Positions 16,977 to 27,097 of a stretch of 64,000 nt of DNA are shown piece after piece (positions within the stretch are counted from its first letter, which is position 1; every line of letters begins with the position of its first letter). The notes under the pieces are model-generated. The model saw nothing but the letters and a program-made list of their open reading frames with translations. It was not told the origin of the DNA and ran no database searches. The stretch is from contig CAWBNB010000064.1 in the NCBI GenBank assembly GCA_963789885.1, positions 310,001 through 374,000 of the forward strand, given 5' to 3'. Source of the DNA: DATEDA01 sp963789885. Its GTDB lineage: Bacteria > Pseudomonadota > Gammaproteobacteria > Burkholderiales > SG8-39. Made by a program: the position numbers and the translations under genes.

Positions 16977-19900
16977 ATGAACCTCATTCCCCGGAGCGAC
17001 CTGCAGGTTCGCCTGCGCGCGCTCGGCGGCCGCCCGACGCCCGACCGGCGCCTCTGGGTCATCCGGCCGGACGATCTGCTCGTGCTCGACTTCGAGCTGG
17101 TGAACCTCGCCGTGCACCCGGGCGAGGGCGAAGTCGCCGGCGCGACTGGTGAGGAGCGGCGCCGGCCAGGCGTATCTCATCGTCACTTTTCCGCCGCAGC
17201 ATCTCGCCGAGATCGCGTACTTCACGACGGTCCCGAACTACGACATCGCCAAAGCCAATCCCGAGGATCCGGACAAGGACAAGACCGCCAGCGACATCGA
17301 GGACCCGGAACCCGCACCGATCCAGGCGGTCGTGTCGGGCTGGTCGCGGCTCGTGTTCCGCGTTCCGGACGATCGGCTGCCGATCGACTGGAGCCTCGAG
17401 TCGCTGCTGCGAGGCGATGCGCTCGCTCGAGCTCAGCGTCCCGGCCAACGCGCTGCCGCGCCCGCCCAGGCGGATCGGGGCGAGCCAGGTCGCTCGGCCC
17501 GCTCCTCGAGACAGCCACCCTCGGCAAGTTCGCAGTCGCGATCGCGATGGACGCGGGCGGGACCAAGGTTTCCGCTGCACCGCGCGCGGCGTCGGCGCTT
17601 CGCCCCGACGCAGGCGTCATCGCCGCTTCCCGCGCGCGCCGGCAGCTGCGTGTGGGCGCGCGCGCTCTGGGGATCACCGAGGCCACCGGCTCGGCCACCC
17701 TCGGGCTGCACGACGTCGCTCGTCGCGTCGATCACCGAGGCGGGGATAAAGCCGTACCTTCTGCGCCCCGAACCGCGGCCGCCCTCGCGCACCGAAACGG
17801 CGCTCGAGATTCCCTACGAGCTGTTTCTGTCGCCGCATCGCCTTGCCGCCTGGCTGCACGCGCTCGCGCCGTTCACTTCGCCACAGGGCGCATACCGAGC
17901 TCTGGCACACCCGCCTCGGCGCCCGCGCAGCGGACGGCACCGCGGCGGAAGGTGCGAGCGATACGCGCACCGTGCGCGCTGTCTGGACCACGGCCGGCAT
18001 GGCGCCGGTCACGCCGCCATGGGGCAAGCCGGTGCAGACGCCGGGTCACGCGAACTTCCCGTATCGCATGTCGATGGACGCGTTCGACCGCCACAACGTC
18101 GTCCATCTCTCCTCGAATTTCCGGCTGCAGCATCCGACTGCTACAAGAATCGCTACTACGAGCCGGACCCGATCGACGTCAAGCTGCTCGCGCTGTCCTC
18201 GCTCGGCGCCTGGTTCGATTCGCGCGGCGTGTGGGACGTCCTGCCGCTCGGACTGTCGGTCGAGGAATGGCGCCACCGGGCGACGCTCGGTCGCGATCAC
18301 TACGTGCGAATCGTGTACCGCGGACGGCTGTTCCCGTGGGGCCACCGCGCGTCGGTGGTGAAGGTGACTGAGCGCCAGTTCCACCCGAAGCTCGACGGCA
18401 ATCCCGCCTATCTCCGGCAGCGCATGTTCCTGGTGGTGCGCGAACCGCTCCGCCAGTATGGGAATACGGGTCTTCTCTACGACGTGCCGAACAGCGACCA
18501 GTTCGGCGAGCAGATCGACCTCATGCTGCCGTTCCAGGCAGTGCGGATCACCACGCTCGTCTCGCCGCTGCTCGACCCGCCGGAGAAGGACGAGATCGCG
18601 GGCAAGGCCCAGGGCTGCTTCTGGCCGAACGTCGGCGGGCAGCCGTTCCAGTTCCATCTCGTCGGTACCGACGTCGAGGGCCAGGAGTGCGACTTCTCGA
18701 TGCCGCTCATCTTCGTCGGCAAGGAGGAGACCGACGCCGATGTACGACGACCCGAGCCCGACCGTCCCGGCGTCCATCGTGCCCAAGGAGGTCGTCCAGG
18801 CATTCGAGAACGACCTCTGGCCGGGCTCGACGCAGAAGCGCTCGACGGTGCCGTTCTTCGGGCAGAGCATCGCCTTCGCCAAAAGCGCCGATCCCGACGA
18901 CACGACCTTCGCGGTGGAGTCGCTCACCTTCGGCGCCTTCGTGCCGCAGCAGACGAAGTACGACTCGATGACCTCCGCTGGAGCCGCGGTTCTTTCCGAT
19001 CCTGCGGACGGCGCAGATCGACATTCCCGCCCTGCAGGCGATCGCCCGCACGACCGCGCCGGCGAGCGTCGTCTATGCGGCGCCGTACCTCCATAACGGA
19101 TTCCTCGCCGGCAACGAAGGCGAGGTGTTCCTCGCCCGCGATCCGCGGCGCCGCGTTCGACGTGAAGTTCAGCAGCCAGGGCGACCGCTCGGGCGGGCTC
19201 GTGACGCCCGATCTCTCGCTGAGCGGCCTCTCGCGGATCACCGGTCCGATCTCGGGCACGCTCGAAACCTCCGCCGCGGGCTCCTTCAACCCGAACGACT
19301 GGTTCGGCGCGATCACCGGCGCGAAGCTCTTCGGCGTGCTCAAGCTCGACGAGCATCCTCCACGACGCCGGGTTCGACGAGCTCGACAAGCTGCCGCGGT
19401 TCGTCGGCCAGGCCCTGAACCAGGTGGAGCGCCTGCTGTCGGATCTCGTCCGCCTGCGCGAGCGGCTGAAAGTGGATCCGGTGCCGGATACGGGGGCGGT
19501 CTCGTTCCTGCTCGGCCAGCTCACCGATCCGGCCACCGGCTCGATCCCCGCGCTGCTCAAGGGCGGAAGCGCGGTGACCGTGGCCTCGCAGCTCGCGCTC
19601 GCTGAACACCGAGCTCGATGTGCTGCGGCCGAAGATCGGGGCGAGCGCGCTGCCGCCAGGGGTCAAGGCCGTGGTCGCCCAGTCGCTCGCCGGGCTCCAG
19701 TCGGGGATCGGCGCAGTGCTCGGCGCGACCGACCTGCTCGAGCAGTTCGCCGCGGGCGGCGACCTGCCGCGCGCGCTGCAGGCCCGTCTCGAGTGGCGAC
19801 CGCAGGTGAAGCCGTGGGGGCCGTTCGTCCCGTCCGGCGACCGCAACCTGCTGCTCGCCGTCGACGCGGCAGGCGACGAGTTCTCGGTCACCTGCTCGCT

Positions 19901-20732
19901 CGACCACTTCAAGCTCGACATCGAGGTCCTCGAGCTCCAGTTCGAGCGCGTCCAGATGCGCGCGGTGGCGGGCAAGAAGCCCGAGGTCGACGTCGTCTTC
20001 ACCGACTTCGTGTTCAAGGGTCCGCTCTCCTTCGTGCAGACCCTGCGCGAGCTGATCCCGTTCGAAGGCTTCTCCGACCCGCCCGACGTCCAGGTCACCG
20101 CGGAGGGGATCACCGCCGGCTTCAGCGTCGGCCTCCCCAACATCGCGATCGGCGTCTTCAGCCTCGAGAACCTGAGCCTCGCCGCCGGGTTTGCGGTGCC
20201 GTTCGTCGGCCCGCCGCTCAGCACCTATTTCCGGTTCTGCGAGCGCGAGAACCCGTCGCGGCTGACCGTCAGCCTCTTCGGCGGCGGCTTCTACTTCGGG
20301 CTCACCGCGAACGCCGACGGGCTCGCGGTCCTCGAGGGCGCGATCGAGTTCGGCGCGGCGGCGTCGGTGGACTTCGGCGTCGCCTCCGGCAGCGTGTCGG
20401 TGATGGCGGGCCTGTACTTCAAGATCGAGGGCGCCGACTACACCCTCGCAGGCTACTTCCGCATGCGCGGCGAGGTCGAGGCGCTCGGCATCGTCTCGGT
20501 CTCGATCGAGCTTTACCTCGAGATGCGCTACGAGAGCGCGAGCGGCAAGTGCACCGGTACCGCGACGATCAGCCTCGAGATCGAGGTGGCGATGTTCAGC
20601 ACGACGATCTCGATCAGCTGCACGAAGAAGTTCGCCGGCGCGAACGGCGATCCGACGCTCGCCGAGCTGCTCGACGTTGCCCCCGACGCGACGTCGGCGG
20701 ACTGGAACGCCTACTGCGGCGCGTTCGCCTAG
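16977..20732 (+). pseudogene. Giant protein of unknown function (about 1,250 codons) broken into at least 12 frame segments
   Basis: A single gene can be followed from ATG 16977 (MNLIPRSDLQVRLRALGG) to TAG 20732 only by changing frame about eleven times. Changes fall near 17,130-17,148, 17,411-17,430, 17,483-17,500, 17,703-17,722, 17,881-17,893, 18,128-18,140, 18,730-18,742, 18,966-18,975, 19,130-19,143, 19,348-19,356 and 19,590-19,604. All but the sixth are +1. Well-preserved protein text lies between breaks (RDHYVRIVYRGRLFPWGH, LVVREPLRQYGNTGLLYDVP). The last segment (19,605-20,732) is intact and full of alternating hydrophobic strands, suggesting extended beta structure. No signal peptide. 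Start is 2 bp after the tail-tube gene; the next giant begins 10 bp after its stop. Either decayed or, more likely, damaged by sequencing insertions. Confidence 0.7.
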
Positions 20733-20742
20733 GGGTATCGCC

Positions 20743-23700
20743 ATGATCCTCGAAAAGGTCCTCTGGACGGCGCTGCCGAACCACTTCGACGCGGACGGGC
20801 GGTTGCGGATCTCCGTGCACCTGGCGCCGCGGCTAGTGAACCACGACGGCAGCAGCACGCAGGGAAAGCTCGACCAGTGCCCCGCCTTCGTCGACTGGCC
20901 GGCGCGCCTTGCGACCTTGAAGTTCAAGATCGAGTTCGACAATGGCGTTACCGCGGAGGGCGTTCCGGAAGGCGAGGCGGATAGCGCGCTCTGGAGCCGG
21001 CTCTTTCCACCGGACACGCCGCTCGAGCCGTTCGTGTTCCAGGACCACGCCAAGCGCGACCTGCACGTGTTCCCGGTGAAGGGCGTGCATCAGTTCCTCC
21101 GGCTCGCGTACGGCGCAGCCGGCGCGCAGGGAACCGACCACCCGTCGATCGACGACGTCTTCGGCCCGCTCGCGCATTTCGCGCCACTCGAGCATCTGGC
21201 GGGGTGGTCGCAGGACTCGCAGACGTACTTCCAGGAGCTCGCGCGGGCGCGGGGACCCAAGCAGGGCAACGGCAAGGTGGTGCACGAGAATGTCGCGAGC
21301 GCATCGCTCCCGCCCGCGCAGCAGGCGGTACAGAACACGTTCTTCGAGGCGTACCGCTTCTACCACCGTCCGGGAAGCCAGAATCCCGATCTGCCCGACA
21401 AGTACATCGAGCCGAGCCCGAAGGTGAAAATGCTCGACTTCCACGAGCGCGTCAGCGCGCTCGCCGACCTGCCGCAGGTGCTGCGAAAGCTAGGGTTGGT
21501 GGTCGATCTCGTGGTGGAGCTCGCGGAGCCGGCCGGGCAAGTTCCGGCGACCGGCAGCGTGCGCGTCGTCCCTTCGGGCAACCTGCCCGAATCGCCACCG
21601 CTCGCCGCCTGGACCCGCTACGAGCTCGACCACGACTGGTTCGGAGCGCGCCCCCAGCAGAAGCAGCGCATGCAGCGCGGGCTGCTCAACCTGAGCCCGG
21701 AGTTCTGGGAGCTCACGCAGGTCGACGTCGACGGCGCAGCGTTGCAGGCGGTCGGTTTCGCCGACACCCTGCGCCGCATGCGCGACCCGAGCCGCCGCAG
21801 CCACGCGACGCCGGACGAGGCCGCCGTGCCGGCCCTGCGGTCGGCCGGGCTCGCGCTCGCGCGCACCGCGCGCGGCGAGGTCCTCCTCGAGGACCTCCTC
21901 GGCCGCCGCAGCAAGAACAACCAGGTCGAGGCGGGACAGCCGCCGACGTTCGACGCCGAAGACCTCGTGCGCGGCTACCGCATCGATGTCCGCGACGCCG
22001 ACGCGCCGGGCGGCGCGCAGTGGTTCTCGCTCCACCAGCGCATCGCCGACCACGAGGCGCCGCCGCTCGCGAACGACGAGCAGCCGATCAAGTTCCAGAT
22101 CAAGGACGAGGGCTACGTGAAGGCGTCGGCGGCCTCGTCCGAGCGGGACGACCATCCGTCGCCGTCCGACGATCTCTACCTGCACGAGACCGTGTTCGGC
22201 TGGGAAGGCTGGAGCCTGTCGGTACCGCGGCCGGGCAAGCGCATCACCGAGCCGAAGGGCGACGAAACGCCGGTCGAGCGTCACGATCCCGCGGCGGCCA
22301 ATCCGCCGCTCGTCACCGTGCTGTCGCCCGCGCCGAAAACGCTGCCGCGGTTGCGGGTCGGGCACCACTACCGCCTGCGCGCCCGGACGGTCGACCTCGC
22401 GGGGAACAGCCGCGCGTTCGACGCCAAGGATCTCGAGCCGAACGAACCGGCGCTCGCGACGCAGGAGCGCCCGTACCTCCGCTTCGAACCGGTCACCTCG
22501 CCCACTGTACTGCGCCGCCACCGCGACACCGAAGGCGAGTCGCTCGAGAACCTCGTCATCCGCTCCGATCTCGGGACGACGGCGGCCGCGTACGCGACCC
22601 GGCCCGACGTCGTCGATGCGCTCGCGAAGGCCGGCGCGCTCCATGCCTACGCCGAGGACTCGCAGCGGCATCTCGCCCCGCCGAAGTCCTCGGAGCTGAT
22701 GGCCGAGCAGGACGGCAAGCTCGACGCCGCGTTCGGCGGCACGCCCGCGGCGATGACGGCGGCGTTGCGACTCGCCCTGCGCGAGGAAGGCACGTTCCTC
22801 GACCAGACGATCGTCGATACCGCGACGGGTCAGAAGACCGTGCCTCAGACGACGATCGAGCTCGTGCCGCCAGGAACACAGCTCCCGGCCAAGCGCGGCG
22901 ACGGTCTGCCCGGCGGCGCCTACGCGTTCTATCCCGACGGGACGGTCGTCCTGCCGTATCTCCCCGATCCGTTGGCGATCGGCGTCGCGCTCACCGGCTA
23001 CGACCGCGCCGGCGTGATGCTCTTCCACCAGGTCGCGCCGTGCGCCGGCGGGTGGCCCGCGCTGCAGCCGTTCCGCCTGCGGCTCTCCGAGGGCGCCTTG
23101 GGCATCGCGTTCGTCAACGGCGTGCTCGAAGTGCGCTTGCCGCAATCGGAAGTGGTGCGCGCGCGGCTCGCATCGATCTTTCCGGACAACCGGCTCGAGG
23201 ACTTCGGCATCTGGCAGTGGATCCCGGCGCCGAGCGCGGCGCTGAAGAAGGCGGCGCTCGAGGGCCGGCACTGGATGCTGACACCGTTCCGTTGGCTGAC
23301 CCTCACCCACGCGGTGCAGCGCCCGCTCGCCGAGCCCGACATGACGAAGGTGAAGTCGGGACGGGACCTCGGGAGCACGTTCGCGGAATTCAGCGGGCCG
23401 ATCGCGAACCACGCCAAGAGCACCGGTCGCCTGGACGTGCGGGCGGAGTGGACCGAGGACGTCGACCTCCTCACCGACGACGCGCCGCGCATGCAGGCGC
23501 TCGGGACCGCGGTACCCCATGTGGCGGACGCTTTCGGCTTCGACATCGCGTGGACCGAAAACCAGGCGGAGGTCGCGAAGCCCGGCCGCGTCTCGCGCCA
23601 CGAGTTCGGCGATACGAAGTACCGCCGGGTCGTTTATCACAGCATCGCGACGACGCGCTTCCGCGAGTTCCTGCCGCGACCGATCGCCGATGACGCCGCG

Positions 23701-25041
23701 GTGATCCAGCGCGTCGAGTCGGTGGCGGACAGCGGCGGGACGAAGCCCGGGTTGGTCCACCACGTGCCCAGCACCGCGCGCCCGGCGGCGCCCGACGTGA
23801 TGTACGTGCTGCCCACGTTCAAGTGGGAAAAGCAGGACGGCGCCGTTCGGCGCCACGTCCGTCGCGGCAACGCCGTGCGGGTCTGGCTGCGCCGGCCGTG
23901 GTTCTCCTCCGGCGACGGCGAGCAGCTCGCGGTCGTCCTCCAGCCCGGGTCGCGACTCCGGCACGGCTGGGAGTACGTGGATACGACCTTCCAGTCGTCT
24001 GCAATCCAGTTCGCTACGCAGCAGCCCGCGATCAGCCGCGTGCCGCTAAGGCGCGCGAGCGAGCCTTCGGCATCCGTGGCGCGAGCGCAAGGAGGCGGGA
24101 CGTTCCAGAGCGCCGCGGCGAGCGGGATCGGGAGCCAACTCGTCGAGGTCGGGCTCAGCGTGTTCGGGCCGCCGCCCCCCACTGCCGAGCAGATCCGCAC
24201 GATGCTCGTGCCCTACGTGACCCAATGGGGCAGCGACCCGGTGTGGGAGTCGGCGCTGCCGCTGCATCCGCCTACGGTCGCGGACTTCCCGCGGCACGTC
24301 GGATTCGGGAGCAACCTGACGCTGGCGGAAACGTCGAGCGCCGCGCGCGTCGTCATCGCCGCGCACGAGGTGTCCTGGAGCCCCGAGCGGAAGCTGTGGT
24401 ACTGCGACATCGAGATCGATGCCGGGAACGCGTATTTCCCGTTCGTGCGCCTCGCGCTGGCACGCTACCAACCGCACTCCGTCGACGGCGCGCACCTCTC
24501 GCGCGTCATCATGACGGACTTCATCCAGCTCGCGCCGGATCGGACCGCCGAGCTCAAGCTCTCAGGCAACAGCGTCGGCATAACGGTCAACGGGTTTGCC
24601 GGGCGGAATGCGCTCGCGAACATCTCGCGCGTGCCGTCGCTCAGCCCCATCGCTGACGTGATCGGCGCGGGCGACGACAATGCCCGAGGGCGTGCGGGCG
24701 CCGGCATTCTCGCCGGACGAGCTAGCGCGCCGACGGGACCCGCGCCGAATACGACGATGCGCGCGGCGCTGCAACGGCGCGTAGCCGGCGTGCCGGGCGA
24801 TCTCGGCTGGCAAACGATGACCGAGATCGCGCTGTCGCCCAGCGCGAGCAACTTTCACGTCGCGTGGACCGGATCGCTAGGATTGCCGGCGAACGCGGAG
24901 GCCGGCTCGCACCGGATCCTGGTGACGGAATCGGAGACGTATCTGCGGACGGACATCGTTCAGGGCGATCCGAACGTGTCGACGTCGCCGCTCGACTTCG
25001 TGCGGGAGCGGGTGGTGTATGCGGACGCGTTCGACCTGTAG
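20743..25041 (+). CDS. Giant protein of unknown function (1,432 aa)
   Basis: An uninterrupted 1,432-aa protein. The ATG at 20743 has AGGGG at 20731-20735, overlapping the stop of the preceding giant gene, so translation is linked. There is no signal peptide or membrane segment and few cysteines. One segment near residues 543-556 (YRLRARTVDLAGNSRAF) resembles a strand pair of fibronectin/Ig-like domains. Elsewhere the text alternates beta-like strands with loops. I do not recognise a catalytic motif. Position after a tail-tube-like gene and another giant gene suggests a structural partner in a large assembly, but that is inference. Confidence 0.85.
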   Translation: MILEKVLWTALPNHFDADGRLRISVHLAPRLVNHDGSSTQGKLDQCPAFVDWPARLATLKFKIEFDNGVTAEGVPEGEADSALWSRLFPPDTPLEPFVFQDHAKRDLHVFPVKGVHQFLRLAYGAAGAQGTDHPSIDDVFGPLAHFAPLEHLAGWSQDSQTYFQELARARGPKQGNGKVVHENVASASLPPAQQAVQNTFFEAYRFYHRPGSQNPDLPDKYIEPSPKVKMLDFHERVSALADLPQVLRKLGLVVDLVVELAEPAGQVPATGSVRVVPSGNLPESPPLAAWTRYELDHDWFGARPQQKQRMQRGLLNLSPEFWELTQVDVDGAALQAVGFADTLRRMRDPSRRSHATPDEAAVPALRSAGLALARTARGEVLLEDLLGRRSKNNQVEAGQPPTFDAEDLVRGYRIDVRDADAPGGAQWFSLHQRIADHEAPPLANDEQPIKFQIKDEGYVKASAASSERDDHPSPSDDLYLHETVFGWEGWSLSVPRPGKRITEPKGDETPVERHDPAAANPPLVTVLSPAPKTLPRLRVGHHYRLRARTVDLAGNSRAFDAKDLEPNEPALATQERPYLRFEPVTSPTVLRRHRDTEGESLENLVIRSDLGTTAAAYATRPDVVDALAKAGALHAYAEDSQRHLAPPKSSELMAEQDGKLDAAFGGTPAAMTAALRLALREEGTFLDQTIVDTATGQKTVPQTTIELVPPGTQLPAKRGDGLPGGAYAFYPDGTVVLPYLPDPLAIGVALTGYDRAGVMLFHQVAPCAGGWPALQPFRLRLSEGALGIAFVNGVLEVRLPQSEVVRARLASIFPDNRLEDFGIWQWIPAPSAALKKAALEGRHWMLTPFRWLTLTHAVQRPLAEPDMTKVKSGRDLGSTFAEFSGPIANHAKSTGRLDVRAEWTEDVDLLTDDAPRMQALGTAVPHVADAFGFDIAWTENQAEVAKPGRVSRHEFGDTKYRRVVYHSIATTRFREFLPRPIADDAAVIQRVESVADSGGTKPGLVHHVPSTARPAAPDVMYVLPTFKWEKQDGAVRRHVRRGNAVRVWLRRPWFSSGDGEQLAVVLQPGSRLRHGWEYVDTTFQSSAIQFATQQPAISRVPLRRASEPSASVARAQGGGTFQSAAASGIGSQLVEVGLSVFGPPPPTAEQIRTMLVPYVTQWGSDPVWESALPLHPPTVADFPRHVGFGSNLTLAETSSAARVVIAAHEVSWSPERKLWYCDIEIDAGNAYFPFVRLALARYQPHSVDGAHLSRVIMTDFIQLAPDRTAELKLSGNSVGITVNGFAGRNALANISRVPSLSPIADVIGAGDDNARGRAGAGILAGRASAPTGPAPNTTMRAALQRRVAGVPGDLGWQTMTEIALSPSASNFHVAWTGSLGLPANAEAGSHRILVTESETYLRTDIVQGDPNVSTSPLDFVRERVVYADAFDL

Positions 25042-25245
25042 CGAGCGTTGAGAACGTAGTCAGCAACAGCGTCCCGTCCGCGCGTCGTTCACCGGTCGGC
25101 GATGCTTCGCTCCGGCCTGCGGCCGGACGCCCTGTCGCGAGCCGGCGTCGGGATCAGATAGCTCGTTCGGCTTACACCCCCGGAACGATTCACACCAGGC
25201 GGGCGCACGGCTTAAATGGCACCTGGGACAGCACGGGTGAGCACC

Positions 25246-25470
25246 ATGCAAGAGAACGTCTTCATCGTCTACCCAGGGGCCCTGTGGGGCTGGGAAGTGA
25301 TTCGCGAAGGCGAGGACGAGCCGATGTGCTTCGACGATCGGCGTCCGGCGGTCGACTACGCCCGGGCGATGGCGATCGCGATGTCCCCCGGCGAGGTCCG
25401 CATCGAGGATGCCCGCGGCGTCGTTCGAGTGGCCTGGAAGACCCGGTCCGGGCAGGAGGTCCGCTCATGA
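25246..25470 (+). CDS. Small DUF2188-like protein
   Basis: A 74-aa protein with the pattern NVFIVYPGALWGWEVIREGE, then a helix with DYARAMAIAMS, then VRIEDARGVVR. This is the beta-hairpin, helix and strand layout of DUF2188-type small proteins. ATG 25246 is chosen because GGGTGA lies 6 bases before it; in-frame ATG 25216 and GTG 25237 are alternatives. Its stop overlaps the start of a paralogue-like gene (ATGA). It lies about 200 bp downstream of the giant gene, with a small GC hairpin at 25111-25127 between them. Function unknown. Confidence 0.65.
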   Translation: MQENVFIVYPGALWGWEVIREGEDEPMCFDDRRPAVDYARAMAIAMSPGEVRIEDARGVVRVAWKTRSGQEVRS

Positions 25471-25739
25471 CCGCCCCCGTACTGGATCAGGCCGTCTTCA
25501 TCGTCGCTCCCGTCGGGCGTCGCGCCTGGCGGGTTACGCATGTCGATGCGAAGCAGTCCGTGCTCTTCCGCGCACGCCCGGACGCGGTGCAGTTCGCGCA
25601 TCTGCTCGCCCAATGCGAGCGTCCGAGCAATGTCCGCGTCCTGACGCCCGAGGCTTCGATCGAAGGCGAATGGATGTACGAAACCCGGGCCGGCATGCGA
25701 TTCGCCGGCCTCATCTCCGATCAGAGCTGCGCCGCGTAG
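25467..25739 (+). CDS. Second small DUF2188-like protein
   Basis: A 90-aa protein resembling the preceding gene product in layout: AVFIVAPVGRRAWRVTHVDA, a helix with DAVQFAHLLAQ, and a final strand region (IEGEWMYETRAG). A full AGGAGGT ribosome site at 25454-25460 lies 6 bases before the ATG, the strongest in this region, and the start overlaps the previous stop by 4 bp. The pair probably arose by duplication. No role can be assigned from sequence. Confidence 0.65.
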   Translation: MTAPVLDQAVFIVAPVGRRAWRVTHVDAKQSVLFRARPDAVQFAHLLAQCERPSNVRVLTPEASIEGEWMYETRAGMRFAGLISDQSCAA

Positions 25740-25753
25740 CGCGGCGAGCCGGA

Positions 25754-25862
25754 TCGGCGGCGCAATCGGCGCCGGCCGCCTCGAGCTCCAGCCGGACGAA
25801 TTCACCGCGGCCCTGGATCTTGGGCCCGTAGCAGAGCTCGCAGCGGATGCGGGTCTCTCCAG
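25754..25862 (-). pseudogene. Remnant of the glutathione transferase 5' end
   Basis: On the minus strand this stretch encodes RIRCELCYGPKIQGRGEF and continues VRLELEAAGAD. That is clearly a copy of the N-terminus of the glutathione transferase encoded at 26381-27097 (MRYELYYWPGIQGRGEF, then IRLPLEEAGAD). The start codon has become ATC (25846-25848) and homology stops after about 35 codons. The upstream leader is also related (GAGAGACCCGC against AGGAGACACCCGC). This is a decayed partial duplication about 1.25 kb from the intact gene. Confidence 0.75.
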
Positions 25863-25937
25863 TCGATAGGTCGGCTACCGTACAGACCGCGTTGATGCCC
25901 GCACGGTAGGCTGGCCTCGTCTCCAAAGGAGAACACC

Positions 25938-26354
25938 GTGCCATCCATTCGCGCTTTCATCCGGTCCCGTTCATGGGGCCTGGCGTTGGTCGCAGGCGGC
26001 GCCTTGCTGGGCGCAACCGCGGTCGTTGCCGCAGATAGCAGCAAGCTCCCGGACGCTCAATCGGTCTATCAGAGCGACCGGGCCGCGTGCCTCAGTGGCG
26101 CGACGAACCAGGACCGCGCCACCTGCCTGAAGGAAGCCGGCGCTGCGCTCCAGGCCGCCAAGGGCGGGGGCCTCGACGACAGCCAGGCCCGGCTCGAACA
26201 GAATCAACTGCTCCGTTGCGACGGGCAGCCGCCGGAAGATCGCCAGAATTGCGTGCGCCGGATGAAGGGCGAGGGCTCCACGAGCGGCAGCGTGGGGGCG
26301 GGCGGAATCTACCGCGAGCTCGTGGTCCCGGACGCTTCGCCGCCGCGCAACTGA
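25938..26354 (+). CDS. Small exported protein with four cysteines, unknown function
   Basis: A 138-aa protein with a long twin-Arg-free signal peptide (RSRSWGLALVAGGALLGATAVVAA, probable cleavage near residue 32). The mature part has four cysteines in two similar blocks (RAACLSGATNQDRATCLKEA and LLRCDGQPPEDRQNCVRRM), likely two disulfides in the periplasm. GTG start at 25938 with AAGGAG six bases upstream. It is flanked by the GST remnant and the intact GST gene, so it sits inside the duplicated segment's span. Confidence 0.75.
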   Translation: MPSIRAFIRSRSWGLALVAGGALLGATAVVAADSSKLPDAQSVYQSDRAACLSGATNQDRATCLKEAGAALQAAKGGGLDDSQARLEQNQLLRCDGQPPEDRQNCVRRMKGEGSTSGSVGAGGIYRELVVPDASPPRN

Positions 26355-26380
26355 ACCGCGCCGTCGCCCGGCGGGGTCGC

Positions 26381-27097
26381 TCAGCGATCAAGCTCCGGGT
26401 AGTGCCGGAAAATCCCCGACTCGTTGAACGGAATCCGCCGCTCCGACGCCAGATACGCCGCGATGCGCGGACGCGCGGCGACGCGATCGTGCAGCGCGAT
26501 CGCGCGCGGGTACCTGAACTCCCGGCGTGCCATCGCCCGCGGGAACGCATAGCGCAGCCCCTCGACGATCTGGAACAGCGAGAGGTCCGCGTAGGTCAGC
26601 CGTCCGCCGACCAGGTAGCGGCCCGGCCGGTTGCGTGTCAGGACGTCCTCGAAATAGCCGAGGTACTTCGGCAGGCGGTTGCGGATGAAGTCGGCCGCGC
26701 GTCGCTTCGCCGCGGGCTTCTGGTCCTCGTAGTAGAGGCTGCCCGCGATCGGGTGGTGGACGTCGTGAGCCTCGTCGACGAGGTCGATGATCCTGAGTTG
26801 CAGCTGATGCGTCCACAGCCGGTCGGCCTCGGCGCGCGACGCGAGGCCGAGTCGCGGTCCCAGGAACAGCAGGATGTTCGCGGTCTGGCCGATCACCTGC
26901 CTGCCCGTCTTCAGGAACGGCGGCGCGAACGGCGGCCGCGGCACGCGGGGATTCTCCATGAAGCGCATCATCGCCGCCATGCCACGACGCGGTCTCCGGG
27001 CGACATCGACGTAGTCGGCGCCGGCCTCCTCTAGCGGGAGGCGGATGAATTCGCCGCGGCCCTGGATTCCGGGCCAGTAGTAAAGCTCGTAGCGCAT
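26381..27097 (-). CDS. Glutathione S-transferase family protein
   Basis: A 238-aa protein with a thioredoxin-like N-terminal domain (YELYYWPGIQGRGEFIRLPLEEAGADY, about residues 3-29) and an all-helical C-terminal domain containing LTYADLSLFQIVEGL, the conserved N-capping/helix region of GSTs. The Tyr near position 6-7 followed by GRGEFIR matches the sigma/alpha-like type in which the hydroxyl of Tyr activates glutathione. AGGAGAC lies 8 bases upstream of the ATG. It is convergent with the four-cysteine exported protein. A degraded copy of its first 35 codons lies at 25754-25862. Confidence 0.9.
   Translation of the reverse strand: MRYELYYWPGIQGRGEFIRLPLEEAGADYVDVARRPRRGMAAMMRFMENPRVPRPPFAPPFLKTGRQVIGQTANILLFLGPRLGLASRAEADRLWTHQLQLRIIDLVDEAHDVHHPIAGSLYYEDQKPAAKRRAADFIRNRLPKYLGYFEDVLTRNRPGRYLVGGRLTYADLSLFQIVEGLRYAFPRAMARREFRYPRAIALHDRVAARPRIAAYLASERRIPFNESGIFRHYPELDR

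Noticed and set aside
16977..20732. Programmed ribosomal frameshifting as the explanation for the giant gene
   Set aside because: Eleven shifts with no shared slippery heptamer or stop-containing signal is outside anything known in bacteria. Assembly insertions explain it more simply.
16117..25041. Prophage or contractile injection system
   Set aside because: Only tube-like domains are present. No sheath, baseplate, spike, tape measure, integrase, capsid or lysis genes and no attachment repeats are seen.
25111..25127. GC hairpin TCCGGCC-TGC-GGCCGGA as terminator after the giant gene
   Set aside because: Short stem and no T-tract; it may be a small extragenic repeat, but a single copy gives no support.
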